64,000 nt of DNA from Arthrobacter mangrovi (GTDB lineage Bacteria > Actinomycetota > Actinomycetes > Actinomycetales > Micrococcaceae): NCBI RefSeq assembly GCF_026011795.1, contig NZ_BRVS01000005.1:124001-188000 (forward strand), given 5' to 3'. Positions 8,378-16,853 of this stretch are shown here, piece after piece (the first letter of the stretch is position 1; each line of letters begins with the position of its first letter). The position numbers and the translations under genes were made by a program. Below the pieces are notes generated by a model, which saw nothing but the letters and a program-made list of their open reading frames with translations, was not told the origin of the DNA and searched no databases.

Positions 8378-9237
8378 TGCAGCACCCTCTCGTCTTCCGG
8401 GAGGGCCCCGAGCCTGAGCATCAGCCGATAACAGACCACCGAGACCACGAGTCCGCCCAGGAGCACCATGGCGCCGGCGGCGGAGTTGTACGCGGCGACG
8501 GCCTCCGGCCGGGTCGCCATCAGCATCAGGATGATCCACGGCGCCGCCACCGCCAGGCGTGCGGCGTTGACAGTCCACGATTGGCGGGCCTCGAGTTCGC
8601 TGCGCGTCCGGGCGCTGTCCCGGAGGAAGTCGGCCAAGGTTCCCAGGAGCTTTCCCAGGTCCGTTCCGCCCACCTCCCGCGTCATCTTGAGCGCCTCGAA
8701 GATGCGGTCCGCCACCGGATCGGCCAGCCGTTCCTTCAGTCGCTCCAAAGACTGGTCGAACCGGCTGCCCGCACGATAATCGGCGCCGAACTCGAGGAAA
8801 GCTCCCCGCAGTTCCACGGGTCCGCGGGTACCCAGCTGGACCAATGCCTCCGGCAGGGAGAGCCCCGCCCGGATGGCCGAGCGGAGGTGGTCCACCGCGT
8901 CCGGCCAGATTTCCCGCATCGCCGCCACCCGCCGTCGTGCGCGCCACCGGACCAGCAGATAAGGCAGCCACCCGCCGAAAAGGGCGAAGCAGGCGGCAAT
9001 AGGGGGCGACTGGGTGATGACCAGAATGAGCAGGGCAGTGAACACCCCGGTACCGGCGCAACTGGCCAGAAGGCCCCGGGCACTGACCCTCTGGATGCCA
9101 GCCTGCCTGATCATCTCCTGCAGCCGGCTGGGCCTGGTCCGGCGCACGGGCCGCTGGCGCGGGCCGGGAACCTCCCAGCATGACCACCAGATCAGGAAGA
9201 GGCCGATCCCGCCCGCCAGCCCGGCGGCGGCCGTCAT
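8374..9237 (-). CDS. tadB: Tad pilus platform protein TadB (type II secretion F domain)
   Basis: 287 aa, T2SSF family, with two N-terminal helices, a cytoplasmic helical domain (WPDAVDHLRSAIRAGLSLPEAL, KMTREVGGTDLGKLLGTL) and two C-terminal helices. Its ATG overlaps the tadA stop by ATGA, and its stop overlaps the tadC ATG. It is the first platform subunit. The gene order tadA-tadB-tadC followed by pilin-like and TadE-like genes matches the mycobacterial Rv3659c-Rv3654c order. Confidence 0.9.
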   Translation of the reverse strand: MTAAAGLAGGIGLFLIWWSCWEVPGPRQRPVRRTRPSRLQEMIRQAGIQRVSARGLLASCAGTGVFTALLILVITQSPPIAACFALFGGWLPYLLVRWRARRRVAAMREIWPDAVDHLRSAIRAGLSLPEALVQLGTRGPVELRGAFLEFGADYRAGSRFDQSLERLKERLADPVADRIFEALKMTREVGGTDLGKLLGTLADFLRDSARTRSELEARQSWTVNAARLAVAAPWIILMLMATRPEAVAAYNSAAGAMVLLGGLVVSVVCYRLMLRLGALPEDERVLQ

Positions 9238-10460
9238 GGCGTGCTGCCGATCAGCTGCATCACGTTATAGCCGGCCCGGGCGAACTTCTCCTCGCTGGGG
9301 CTGGCCGACTCGCTGGCCACCAGGTCCCCGTCCCTCCGGCTGAACAGCGTCGAGGTCTCGATAATCCCGTTCTCCACGCGGCGGCCGAGGGAAACGATTT
9401 CGGCGACCTGCCGCTTGCCCGAGGCGGCGCGGGTACAGTGCACGACCAGGTCGATGCAGGACGCCACCGTCGGCAGCACGAAAGCTGAGGAGATGTTCTC
9501 GCCGGCCAGCAGCGGTAGCGTGCAAATCTTCGTGATCGCGTCGTGCGCACTATTCGCGTGGACCGTGCACATGCCTGGCAGGCCGCTATTGAGCGCGATC
9601 AGCATGTCGAGGCTTTCGGCTTCGCGCACCTCGCCGACAATCAGCCGGTCCGGGCGCATGCGCAAAGCCTCCTTGACCAGCCGGCGCAGCGGGATCTCGC
9701 CCCCGCCCTCGAGATTCGCCTGGCGGCACTGCAGGCCCACGACGTCTCGGAGCGGCAGGCGGAGCTCGAAGATCTCCTCCACCGTGACGACCCGTTCACG
9801 GCTGCCGATGCTGGCGGCGAGGCAGTTGAGCATGGTGGTCTTGCCCGCCTGGGTGGCCCCCGAGACCAGGATGTTGAGGCCGCTGGCCACGGCCGCGGCC
9901 AGGAACCGTGCGGCTTCGGGCGAGAGCGAGCCGAGCTCCACCAGATGCTCAAGCCGCGAAGCCTTGGCGATGAATTTGCGGATGTTGACGGCCCAGTGCT
10001 TGCGGGTGATGTCGGGAATCACGACATGGAGCCGCGAACCGTCCGGCAGGGCGGCGTCGACGAAGGGCGACGAGAGGTCCAGCCGGCGCCCGGACGATTT
10101 GAGCATGCGTTCCACCAGGTCGCGCACCTGCTGCTGGCTCAGGGTCACCGAGGTCAGCTCGGACTCGCCGCCCCTGGCCACGAACACCTCGGACGGCGAG
10201 TTGATCCAAATTTCCTCGATCAGCGGATCATCCAGCAGGGGCTGCAGCGGCCCGAAGCCGGCGACGGCGTCGAAGACGTACTTGCGCGCGTACTCCAGCT
10301 GGCCCAGGGGCGGCAGCGTCCCGAGCATGGAACGCTCGTCATAGTCATCGACCGCCGCGTCGACCAGGCGCCGCACCTCGGCGGCTTGCTGGGCAGGATC
10401 GATCCCGCGGCGGCGGATCAGCTCGCGCACCTCGTCTTCGACAATCCGGATGCCGTCCAT
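9234..10460 (-). CDS. tadA: Tad pilus assembly ATPase TadA/CpaF
   Basis: 408 aa GspE/VirB11-family motor that hydrolyses ATP to drive pilin polymerisation at the cytoplasmic face. Walker A GATQAGKTT is at residues 201-209, the acidic Asp-box region VTVEEIFEL follows at about 225-233, and the Walker B region RLIVGEVRE is near 272-280; GMCTVHANSA is the typical His-box. The ATG at 10460 has AGGGGGA upstream. It opens the pilus operon; there is no tadZ/cpaE or cpaB directly upstream, but candidates occur at 36148-38078. Confidence 0.93.
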   Translation of the reverse strand: MDGIRIVEDEVRELIRRRGIDPAQQAAEVRRLVDAAVDDYDERSMLGTLPPLGQLEYARKYVFDAVAGFGPLQPLLDDPLIEEIWINSPSEVFVARGGESELTSVTLSQQQVRDLVERMLKSSGRRLDLSSPFVDAALPDGSRLHVVIPDITRKHWAVNIRKFIAKASRLEHLVELGSLSPEAARFLAAAVASGLNILVSGATQAGKTTMLNCLAASIGSRERVVTVEEIFELRLPLRDVVGLQCRQANLEGGGEIPLRRLVKEALRMRPDRLIVGEVREAESLDMLIALNSGLPGMCTVHANSAHDAITKICTLPLLAGENISSAFVLPTVASCIDLVVHCTRAASGKRQVAEIVSLGRRVENGIIETSTLFSRRDGDLVASESASPSEEKFARAGYNVMQLIGSTP

Positions 10461-10494
10461 GCCATCCCCCTGGGCGCAGAGCGCCGTGTGCTGG

Positions 10495-10524
10495 CGGCGG
10501 GCCTGTTTGAGACTGTGCCCGCCG
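10495..10524. repeat. Hairpin in the divergent tadA / ABC-exporter intergenic region
   Basis: Arms 10495-10502 (CGGCGGGC) and 10517-10524 (GCCCGCCG) are perfectly complementary around a 14-base loop, 35-64 bases upstream of the tadA start. The 162-base intergenic region must hold promoters for both directions; I could not assign -10/-35 boxes with confidence. The hairpin may be an operator or a leader structure, or be chance in GC-rich DNA. Confidence 0.3.
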
Positions 10525-10622
10525 TCGGTCTGCTATTTCCGTTCCGACCCTAGGTGAAACGTGCATATCGGAGAAGAGCCGGGACGCGGATTGTGGATAA
10601 GACGTCTAATGTTGGTGCAAGT

Positions 10623-12437
10623 ATGAACAGCATCTTCAAAATCATCGGCCCGTTGCTCAAGACCCTCCCGGACGGCAGTCGGCGATTCCTCACCGGTTAC
10701 GCGGCCGCCTCGGCAGCGTTGGCTTTGCTCGATGTCGTCGCCCTGGGCTTGGTGGCGGCGCTGCTGCCCGGGCTGGTCGGCGGTGAAGATGTCACCTTCC
10801 CGGTGCTGGGCAACCTGACCGAGCAGGGCCTGGTGCTGCCGCTACTGATCGTGATCTGCCTGCTGATCGTCCTCAAGGGAGTGCTGGCGGTGCTGCTCCT
10901 GCGCTTCGCCACCAAGCGCTTCGCCCGGCACGAGGTGGCGATCGGCGACCGTCTGTTCGCGGCGTACCTCGCCTCCCCGTGGGAGAAACGGCTGGGACGG
11001 AACTCCGCGGAGATCGTGCGGTCGGTGGATGTCGGCGTCGGAATCACCGTTTCCGGCGTGCTGATGCCGGCGATGTCCCTGTTCGGTGAGCTCGGCACCT
11101 TGGCCGCGGTCGTCGTCGTACTCTTTGTGGCGCAGCCGGTGATCGCCGTTGTCACAATGGTCTACCTGGGGCTGGTGGCACTGCTGCTGGCCAAGGTGAT
11201 TTCCCCGCGCGCGGTGGCCATCGGCCGCGAGAACCGGGAATGGTCCAACCGGACCGCGAAGACCCTGTACGAGGCGCTCGGCGCGCTGAAGGAGATCACG
11301 CTGGCCGACCGGGCGGGCGAGGTGCAGGAGCAGGTCCACGCGACGCGTACCCGGTCCTCCTACGCCCGCGCCGGCGCCATCCAGATTTCGCAGATCCCGC
11401 GCTACGTGCTGGAGACCGCCCTGGTCATAGGCTTCGCGCTGCTCGGCGGCGTCGGGTACCTGACCGGCGGTCCGGCCGGGGCCGTCAGCGCCGTCGGTCT
11501 GTTCGCCGTGGCCGGTTTCCGGCTGATCCCGTCGCTGACGCGCATGCAGGCGGTGCAGTCCTCCGTCAACACCAGCGGCTCCTTCGCCCGCCAGATCGTG
11601 CAGGACATCCGCGACGGCGAGGCCGAGATGGCCCGGCAGACGGCGGAGCGGCCGCAGCACGAGCTGCCCGACCGGGCCGCCGACATTGTGCTGCGCGACG
11701 TGAGCTTCAGCTACCCCGATGCCCGCTCCCCCGCGCTCGATTCGGTGAGCATCCGCATCCCGGCCGGCAGCCACGTGGCCTTCGTCGGCTCGTCGGGGGC
11801 CGGCAAGTCCACCATGGTGGACCTGCTGCTCGGTCTCCTCGAGCCGAGCCATGGCCGCATCGAGGTGGCCGGCGAGCCACTGGGGTCCGTGCTCAAGTCC
11901 TGGCGGCGGCGGATCGGCTACGTGCCGCAGGAGGTCTCGCTGTTCGACGCCTCCGTCGCGCAGAACGTGGCCCTGGCATGGGATCCGGACAAGGTCGACC
12001 GGGAGCGCGTGCGCACGGCGCTGGCCCGGGCCCAGCTGCTTGAGACGCTCAACGCCCGCGAGGGCGGCATCGACGCCCTGGTCGGCGAGCGCGGCCTGGC
12101 CCTCTCCGGCGGCCAGCGGCAGCGGCTCGGCATCGCCCGGGCGCTCTACGACAACCCGCGCGTGCTGGTGATGGACGAGGCGACTTCGGCGCTGGACACG
12201 GCCACGGAGGCGGCGGTGACGACGGCGATCGGCCAGCTGCACGGCGACGTCACCGTCATCACGGTGGCGCACCGGTTGTCGACCATCCGCCACGCGGACG
12301 TGGTGTTCTTCATGCGGGACGGCGCCGTGGCGGCCTACGGCACGTTCGACGAGGTCGTGGCCGAGGTTCCCGACTTTGCGCAGCAGGCGGCCCTGGCCGG
12401 GCTGGCGGGCACGACGGAAGGCAGTGTCCAGCAATAA
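10623..12437 (+). CDS. ABC exporter, fused membrane and ATPase domains; PglK/MsbA-like, possible lipid-linked oligosaccharide flippase
   Basis: 604 aa half-transporter that should work as a homodimer. The N-terminal half contains about six membrane helices (residues 20-300). The ATPase half has Walker A GSSGAGKS (389-396), signature LSGGQRQR (494-501), Walker B VLVMDEATSALD (about 514-525) and the H-loop in ITVAHRLST. The ATG at 10623 is the best-looking start, but no clear ribosome site precedes it; an in-frame GTG at 10593 is possible. It faces a converging glycosyltransferase operon, so export of a glycan precursor is a reasonable inference; drug or lipid export cannot be excluded. Confidence 0.85.
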   Translation: MNSIFKIIGPLLKTLPDGSRRFLTGYAAASAALALLDVVALGLVAALLPGLVGGEDVTFPVLGNLTEQGLVLPLLIVICLLIVLKGVLAVLLLRFATKRFARHEVAIGDRLFAAYLASPWEKRLGRNSAEIVRSVDVGVGITVSGVLMPAMSLFGELGTLAAVVVVLFVAQPVIAVVTMVYLGLVALLLAKVISPRAVAIGRENREWSNRTAKTLYEALGALKEITLADRAGEVQEQVHATRTRSSYARAGAIQISQIPRYVLETALVIGFALLGGVGYLTGGPAGAVSAVGLFAVAGFRLIPSLTRMQAVQSSVNTSGSFARQIVQDIRDGEAEMARQTAERPQHELPDRAADIVLRDVSFSYPDARSPALDSVSIRIPAGSHVAFVGSSGAGKSTMVDLLLGLLEPSHGRIEVAGEPLGSVLKSWRRRIGYVPQEVSLFDASVAQNVALAWDPDKVDRERVRTALARAQLLETLNAREGGIDALVGERGLALSGGQRQRLGIARALYDNPRVLVMDEATSALDTATEAAVTTAIGQLHGDVTVITVAHRLSTIRHADVVFFMRDGAVAAYGTFDEVVAEVPDFAQQAALAGLAGTTEGSVQQ

Positions 12438-12456
12438 GCCGCCGGCGGCGAACGCG

Positions 12457-13464
12457 TCAGAGCGCGGCGTAGATCCCGGCGAGCTGCTGGACGATCCGCT
12501 CGGGGCCGTGGTTGGCGCGGACCCAGCCCGGTCCGTCGAGCTGAGCCGAGACGCCCTGCGGGTCTTCGATCGCGTTGCGGACGTGCTCGCCGAATTCTTC
12601 GGCCCGCTCGGGCTGCAGGACCGGCGACGGTCCGGGGTAGTATCCGGCGGCCGGGCGCATCACCACGGGCACGCCGATCCCCACGGCCTGCAGCTCGCTC
12701 ATCGCCATGATTCCACCGCTCTGCCCGACCACGCAGTGCGCGGAGGCCAGCCAGCGCAGGTACGCCGGCTTCGGCATCTTGGGCTGCAGCTGCACCCCGA
12801 GCGCGGCGGCCTGCGCCGCCCCGTTGCCCCAGTCCAGTCCCTGCACGTCGGTTTCCGGCCCGACGGCGGCCATCACCGACCGCGCTGCCTCCAGTTGTGC
12901 GCTGCCTCCCTTGGAATCGTCCCAGCGTGACGCGAACACGACGCGCGGCCGGGACGCCGGGGTCCATGCGGGCAGCTCTTCGGTGTCCAGCGGATTGGGG
13001 AGGTAGACGGCATCCGCGCGTGCCTCGGCAGCATGTTCCGCCAGGTCCGGCGTGGAGTAGAGGACGACGGCGGCGTGGTCGGCTCCCCACTGGAGCGCCG
13101 GGCGCCGGGCTGATTCGTAGAACTGGGTGCGGATGTCGGTGCCGTGGAAGTGCAGCACGAAGGGGCGGTAGGGACGCGAGCGGACCACCCCAAGCCGCGA
13201 GCCGGAATGCAGGTGCAGCAGGTCGGCCCGGAGGATGCCCGCGGCCCGTGCCGCCTGCCAGGCCAGTTCCGCGGCTATGCGCGCGGGGCGGGACCCGGCG
13301 GTCGGGCCGTGGGCGGTATCCGAAGGGGGAAGGCGGTTGAAGTGCTTCCACGGCAGCCCCTCCCGGCGCCCGTACTTCACCAGCGTGGCCCCGACGTCCG
13401 CGGCGTCATACAGGTGCAGGACCTTCGGGGCGGCCGTGGCCCGAGCTGCCGCCTGGCCGGTCAC
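12457..13464 (-). CDS. Glycosyltransferase (GT-B fold, GT4/GT1-like)
   Basis: 335 aa. The N-terminal half has KVLHLYDAADVGATLVKYG and LLHLHSGSRLGVV with FVLHFHGTDIR, the acceptor-side elements of GT-B enzymes; the C-terminal half contains GIMAMSELQAVGIGVPVVM, which includes the Glu of the donor-binding E-x7-E-like region. I chose the GTG at 13464, which overlaps the stop of the upstream glycosyltransferase (GTGA). It is the last gene of a minus-strand run and ends 19 bases from the converging ABC exporter. Donor and acceptor sugars are unknown. Confidence 0.8.
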   Translation of the reverse strand: MTGQAAARATAAPKVLHLYDAADVGATLVKYGRREGLPWKHFNRLPPSDTAHGPTAGSRPARIAAELAWQAARAAGILRADLLHLHSGSRLGVVRSRPYRPFVLHFHGTDIRTQFYESARRPALQWGADHAAVVLYSTPDLAEHAAEARADAVYLPNPLDTEELPAWTPASRPRVVFASRWDDSKGGSAQLEAARSVMAAVGPETDVQGLDWGNGAAQAAALGVQLQPKMPKPAYLRWLASAHCVVGQSGGIMAMSELQAVGIGVPVVMRPAAGYYPGPSPVLQPERAEEFGEHVRNAIEDPQGVSAQLDGPGWVRANHGPERIVQQLAGIYAAL

Positions 13465-14609
13465 CGCGGCCTCCGCTGGCCGCCGTCGAACAGGGCGTCG
13501 ATGGCGCGCTCCCACCCCCGGTTCTGGTATTCGGACGAGAGCTCCTCGGCAGCCTGATGGGCGTTCTTCTTCCATTGGTCCACCTGCTCCGGGGTCAGCC
13601 CGAGCAGGACCTTCCGCAGGGCGGCGGCGGAGAAGTCCTCCGTTACGGCACCGAGGCCGTGCCGTTCCAGCAGGTCCTGCATCGCCGGAGACGGCCCAAT
13701 GATCAATGCAGTGCGGGCCTGGACCGCCTCGAAGAACTTGTTCGGCAGGGCGTTCGCCAGGTTGAAGTTGGTCGGCGGGATGACGGAGATGGAGACGTCG
13801 TAGTCGCTGATGGTGCGCACCAGCTCGCTGTACGGTACGGGCTCGCGGAAGCGGACGTTGGCCAGGGGCTCGGCCTGGCGCCGCAGTTCGTCCACGTAGG
13901 CCGGCTCGTTGGGCATCACTATCAGGTCCAGTTCCAGGCCCTCCGGCGCCCCGTCCATCGCCGAGATGATGTCCTCGATCCGCCGGTAGCGCTGGCCCGC
14001 CGAGCTGTAGATCAGGCGGATCGGACGGCTCGTCGGCTTCGGCGCCAGGTCAGCATAAGGCGCCGCATTGGTCACGACAGCGGCCTCGACCCCGAAGTCA
14101 TGGCCGTACTGCCTGGCGATCCCGTCCGACACGGTGGTCACGGATTTGGCCTCCGGGAGGAAGGTCCGGCAGACCCAGCGCACGTACGGCGCGACCAGCA
14201 GCCGCCAGGCAGGCTTATTGAAGTGTTCCTTGGGCGCGAACTCGTGCAGGTCCGCATGCACGCCGTGGGCGCTATCGAGGCTCAGCGCCAGCGGCAGGGT
14301 GTTGGCATCGTTGGCCAGCACCGCGTCGAAACGCCTGCCGCGGAGCAGCCTGCTGGCCTCGGCCACGGCCGCTATGTTCCAGTACACCTGCCGGTACCGG
14401 CGCTTGAGCAGCCCCTTCGGGTCCCGTGGCCAGCTCGGCAGGCCGGCCGCCAACTTTACGTGGTCCTCGACGCCATCGGGGGCCGCCCCGAAACCGCAAG
14501 TGACGACGTCGTACTTGTCCCGGAACAGGTTGACCTGCTTGAGCACCCGGGGATCGCTGCGCAGCGGTGACAGGGACAGGATCAGCAGCTTTCCGGCTTT
14601 CGAACTCAT
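13461..14609 (-). CDS. Glycosyltransferase (GT-B fold, GT4-like), paralogue of the 18148-19290 protein
   Basis: 382 aa. The start LLILSLSPLRSDPRVLKQV and the later GVHADLHEFAPKEHF, SVTTVSDGIARQYG and ALPNKFFEAVQARTALIIG mark a GT4-like enzyme; the last segment is close to LPNKFFDFVQARLALVF of the plus-strand enzyme at 18148, so the two are paralogues. The ATG at 14609 overlaps the stop of the upstream GT2 gene (ATGA) and its stop overlaps the next GTG. It is cytoplasmic or peripheral, and likely adds a sugar to a lipid-linked glycan. Substrates cannot be read from sequence. Confidence 0.82.
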   Translation of the reverse strand: MSSKAGKLLILSLSPLRSDPRVLKQVNLFRDKYDVVTCGFGAAPDGVEDHVKLAAGLPSWPRDPKGLLKRRYRQVYWNIAAVAEASRLLRGRRFDAVLANDANTLPLALSLDSAHGVHADLHEFAPKEHFNKPAWRLLVAPYVRWVCRTFLPEAKSVTTVSDGIARQYGHDFGVEAAVVTNAAPYADLAPKPTSRPIRLIYSSAGQRYRRIEDIISAMDGAPEGLELDLIVMPNEPAYVDELRRQAEPLANVRFREPVPYSELVRTISDYDVSISVIPPTNFNLANALPNKFFEAVQARTALIIGPSPAMQDLLERHGLGAVTEDFSAAALRKVLLGLTPEQVDQWKKNAHQAAEELSSEYQNRGWERAIDALFDGGQRRPR

Positions 14610-15784
14610 GTGGCGTCCTTCCGCCCCTGCGGGCTGTTGGCGGCGGGGACGGCACGCGGCAAACGGCGGGCCTTCCCCAAGACCGAGGCGAGCAGTGAAC
14701 TTGCGTTGCTGCGCAGCGGAGCTTCCCTGCGCAGGTTGTCGGCTAAATGCCTGGTCAGGCTCCTCCGCAGCGGGCCGGCGGCCTCCCGCCGCTGCAGGGC
14801 CCGGCGCACGTCCGCCGGGCTGCCGGTGGCGCGCAGGGCCGCGAGCAGGTCTGCGTCCGGTCCGCTCAATGCTCGGGCGGCGCCGGGCGCTAAGACGGCG
14901 ATTTCGGCGGTCAGTGCCGAAAGCTCCTGGCAGTCCGCGGGATCCCAGGCGAAACCGGATCCGCGGCGCAGTGCGGCGCTGAGGACGTGGCCTCGCAGCA
15001 GCTTCACGGCAATGGCGTCCCGCACGGACGGACGAAGGCCGGCGAACCATTCTCCTTCGACCAGGTGCCTGACGTCGCGGAACTGCTCCTTCAGCGCAAG
15101 GACGGCGGACGTCACCCGGACCTCGGCGTCCTCGCCCACGAGGTAGGCGGGAAGGCCGGGCCGATAGGCGACGGGGGCGCCGGAGAACCACAGCTTCAGC
15201 CCGAATTCGAGGTCCTCGCCGGTCTGCAGGCCCTCGGTCAGCGACAGCTGGTGCGCCTCCAGCAGGCGGCGGCGGAACAGCCCCAGCGGCGCGGTCCGGT
15301 AGGCCAGCCGGTCCTTGAGCGGGTCCACCAGTGCGCTGCGCAGGATGCGGGCGCGCGGTGTCAGGATCGGGCGTCCCGATCGGGTGCGCAGCGGCGCGAT
15401 GACCGCGTCGGCGCCGGTGGACGCTGCGAGGTCCAGCCAGGCCGCGACGGCACCGGGCTCCAGCGCGTCGTCCGAGCCCATGATCCCGACGAATTCCGCC
15501 GTAGCGCACCTGAGGCCGAAGTTGAACGGACCGGCCGGGGAGGCGATGCCGTCGTTGAGCTCCACGACCTCGGCAGCGGACACGTCCAGTCCCGCGAGGG
15601 CCTTCCGGACGGGCGCCGGATCCATGTTGTGGCAAACGACGACGGCGGCCGCCCTGCCTTGGCCCGCCGCTGCGACGGATTCGACCGCCCGCCGGATGGG
15701 CCGGTCAGCAGTGTGGACCGCGATGACGATCTGCGCTTCCGGCCCCAAGGCCGCGCCGCGACTGTGGCCGGCGGCTTCACCCAT
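14606..15784 (-). CDS. Glycosyltransferase family 2
   Basis: 392 aa. The GT-A core has QIVIAVHTADRPIRRAVES at the N-terminus, VVVCHNMDPAPV, and GIMGSDDALEPGA, where SDD supplies the metal/nucleotide-binding acidic residues. The C-terminal part of about 200 residues is helical and unassigned. The ATG at 15784 gives a start just before the GT-A domain and overlaps the upstream DUF2304 gene by eight bases; the ATG at 15826 would only add a basic leader. Likely cytoplasmic, building a surface glycan with its neighbours. Confidence 0.82.
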   Translation of the reverse strand: MGEAAGHSRGAALGPEAQIVIAVHTADRPIRRAVESVAAAGQGRAAAVVVCHNMDPAPVRKALAGLDVSAAEVVELNDGIASPAGPFNFGLRCATAEFVGIMGSDDALEPGAVAAWLDLAASTGADAVIAPLRTRSGRPILTPRARILRSALVDPLKDRLAYRTAPLGLFRRRLLEAHQLSLTEGLQTGEDLEFGLKLWFSGAPVAYRPGLPAYLVGEDAEVRVTSAVLALKEQFRDVRHLVEGEWFAGLRPSVRDAIAVKLLRGHVLSAALRRGSGFAWDPADCQELSALTAEIAVLAPGAARALSGPDADLLAALRATGSPADVRRALQRREAAGPLRRSLTRHLADNLRREAPLRSNASSLLASVLGKARRLPRAVPAANSPQGRKDAT

Positions 15785-16142
15785 CCCGCTGCTCCTTGGC
15801 GGCCGCGTCGGGCCGCGGTGCCTCATCGAGCGCGATCCGGCGCGCGAGCTTGGTGATCCGGGCCTCCAGTTGGCGTGCGCGCTGGAAAGAGCTCGCCATG
15901 AACACCATGAACGCGACGATCAGCGCGTACAGCACCAGGTCGGTGCCGCGGCCGATACCGAGCAGGTTCGCCACCCGGGTCAGCAGTCCCGGAACGAACA
16001 CGGAGAGCACCGCCACGGCGGCGAAGGCCACCAGCAGGATCCGGCGCACGGCCTGGTGCTTGGCATTGCCGCCGCCGCGCATGAGAGCCAGGGCCCCGAC
16101 GATGACGGCCAGGACCAGGACGATTTGGACGAGAATGATCAT
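15777..16142 (-). CDS. DUF2304 small membrane protein
   Basis: 121 aa with three hydrophobic segments (about 2-20, 33-52 and 68-84) followed by a basic amphipathic tail (RARQLEARITKLARRIAL). This matches DUF2304 proteins, which are usually encoded next to a DPM1-like GT2 glycosyltransferase in polysaccharide loci, exactly as here. A role in membrane anchoring or partnering of the glycosyltransferase is a reasonable inference from context; no catalytic motif is seen. Confidence 0.8.
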   Translation of the reverse strand: MIILVQIVLVLAVIVGALALMRGGGNAKHQAVRRILLVAFAAVAVLSVFVPGLLTRVANLLGIGRGTDLVLYALIVAFMVFMASSFQRARQLEARITKLARRIALDEAPRPDAAAKEQRDG

Positions 16143-16146
16143 GTGC

Positions 16147-16812
16147 TCACCTGAAGAAGAGGTCCGCGAGGATATTGACGCCGTTCAGCAGGGACTGCCC
16201 CTTGGCCTTGGAGTACTCGGTGTAGACGATCTCGACGGGATGTTCCACCAGGACCGGCTTCAGCTCGGCCAGCTGGTGGATCAGCTCCGAAGCGTGCGCC
16301 ATCCGGTTCTGGGTCAAGTGGATTTTCGCGGCGATGGGGGCCGCGATGACCCGCAGCCCGTTGTGCGCGTCGGTCAGCTGCAGCCCGGTGGACATCCGCG
16401 ACTGCAGGGCGGCGGTGCGCAGGACGAGCCGCTTGAGCCGGGACACGTCCGCCCTGCCTTCAAGGAAGCGCGATCCCAGAACAACGTCCGCTTCGCCGGC
16501 ACGGACCCTGGCGAGCATCACGGCGGCGTCGGCGACTCTATGCTGCCCGTCCGCGTCGAAAGTGATGACGGCCTCAAGCTCCGGGTCCTGCAGTGCGTAC
16601 TCGAAGCCCGTCTGGAGCGCCGCGCCTTGTCCCAGGTTGACGGGATGCTGCACCACCACGGCCCCCGCCGCACGGGCAATCTCCGCGGATCCGTCAGAGC
16701 TGCCGTCGTCGACGCACACCACATGGCTGAACTCTTCGAGCAAGCCGGTAACAACCGAGCCGATGACGGTAGCCTCGTTGAACATCGGCACGACTACCCA
16801 GGAACGACTCAC
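16147..16812 (-). CDS. DPM1-like glycosyltransferase family 2
   Basis: 221 aa, the size of a stand-alone GT2 domain. Motifs: WVVVPMFNEATVIGSVV at the start, VCVDDGSSDGS, ITFDADGQH (DxD) and VLGSRFLEG. These are typical of dolichol/undecaprenyl-phosphate sugar synthases and ArnC-like enzymes, although no C-terminal membrane helices are present; the adjacent DUF2304 protein may supply the membrane part. The GTG at 16812 begins just before the domain. The product may be an undecaprenyl-phosphate-linked sugar used outside the membrane. Confidence 0.83.
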   Translation of the reverse strand: MSRSWVVVPMFNEATVIGSVVTGLLEEFSHVVCVDDGSSDGSAEIARAAGAVVVQHPVNLGQGAALQTGFEYALQDPELEAVITFDADGQHRVADAAVMLARVRAGEADVVLGSRFLEGRADVSRLKRLVLRTAALQSRMSTGLQLTDAHNGLRVIAAPIAAKIHLTQNRMAHASELIHQLAELKPVLVEHPVEIVYTEYSKAKGQSLLNGVNILADLFFR

Positions 16813-16853
16813 CAGCCCAGTATTCCATAGGGGACATAGGTCCACGGAACCGG

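Noticed and set aside
10842-12434. 530-codon minus-strand frame over the ABC exporter
   Set aside because: Antisense shadow of a gene with complete ABC motifs; no recognisable domain.
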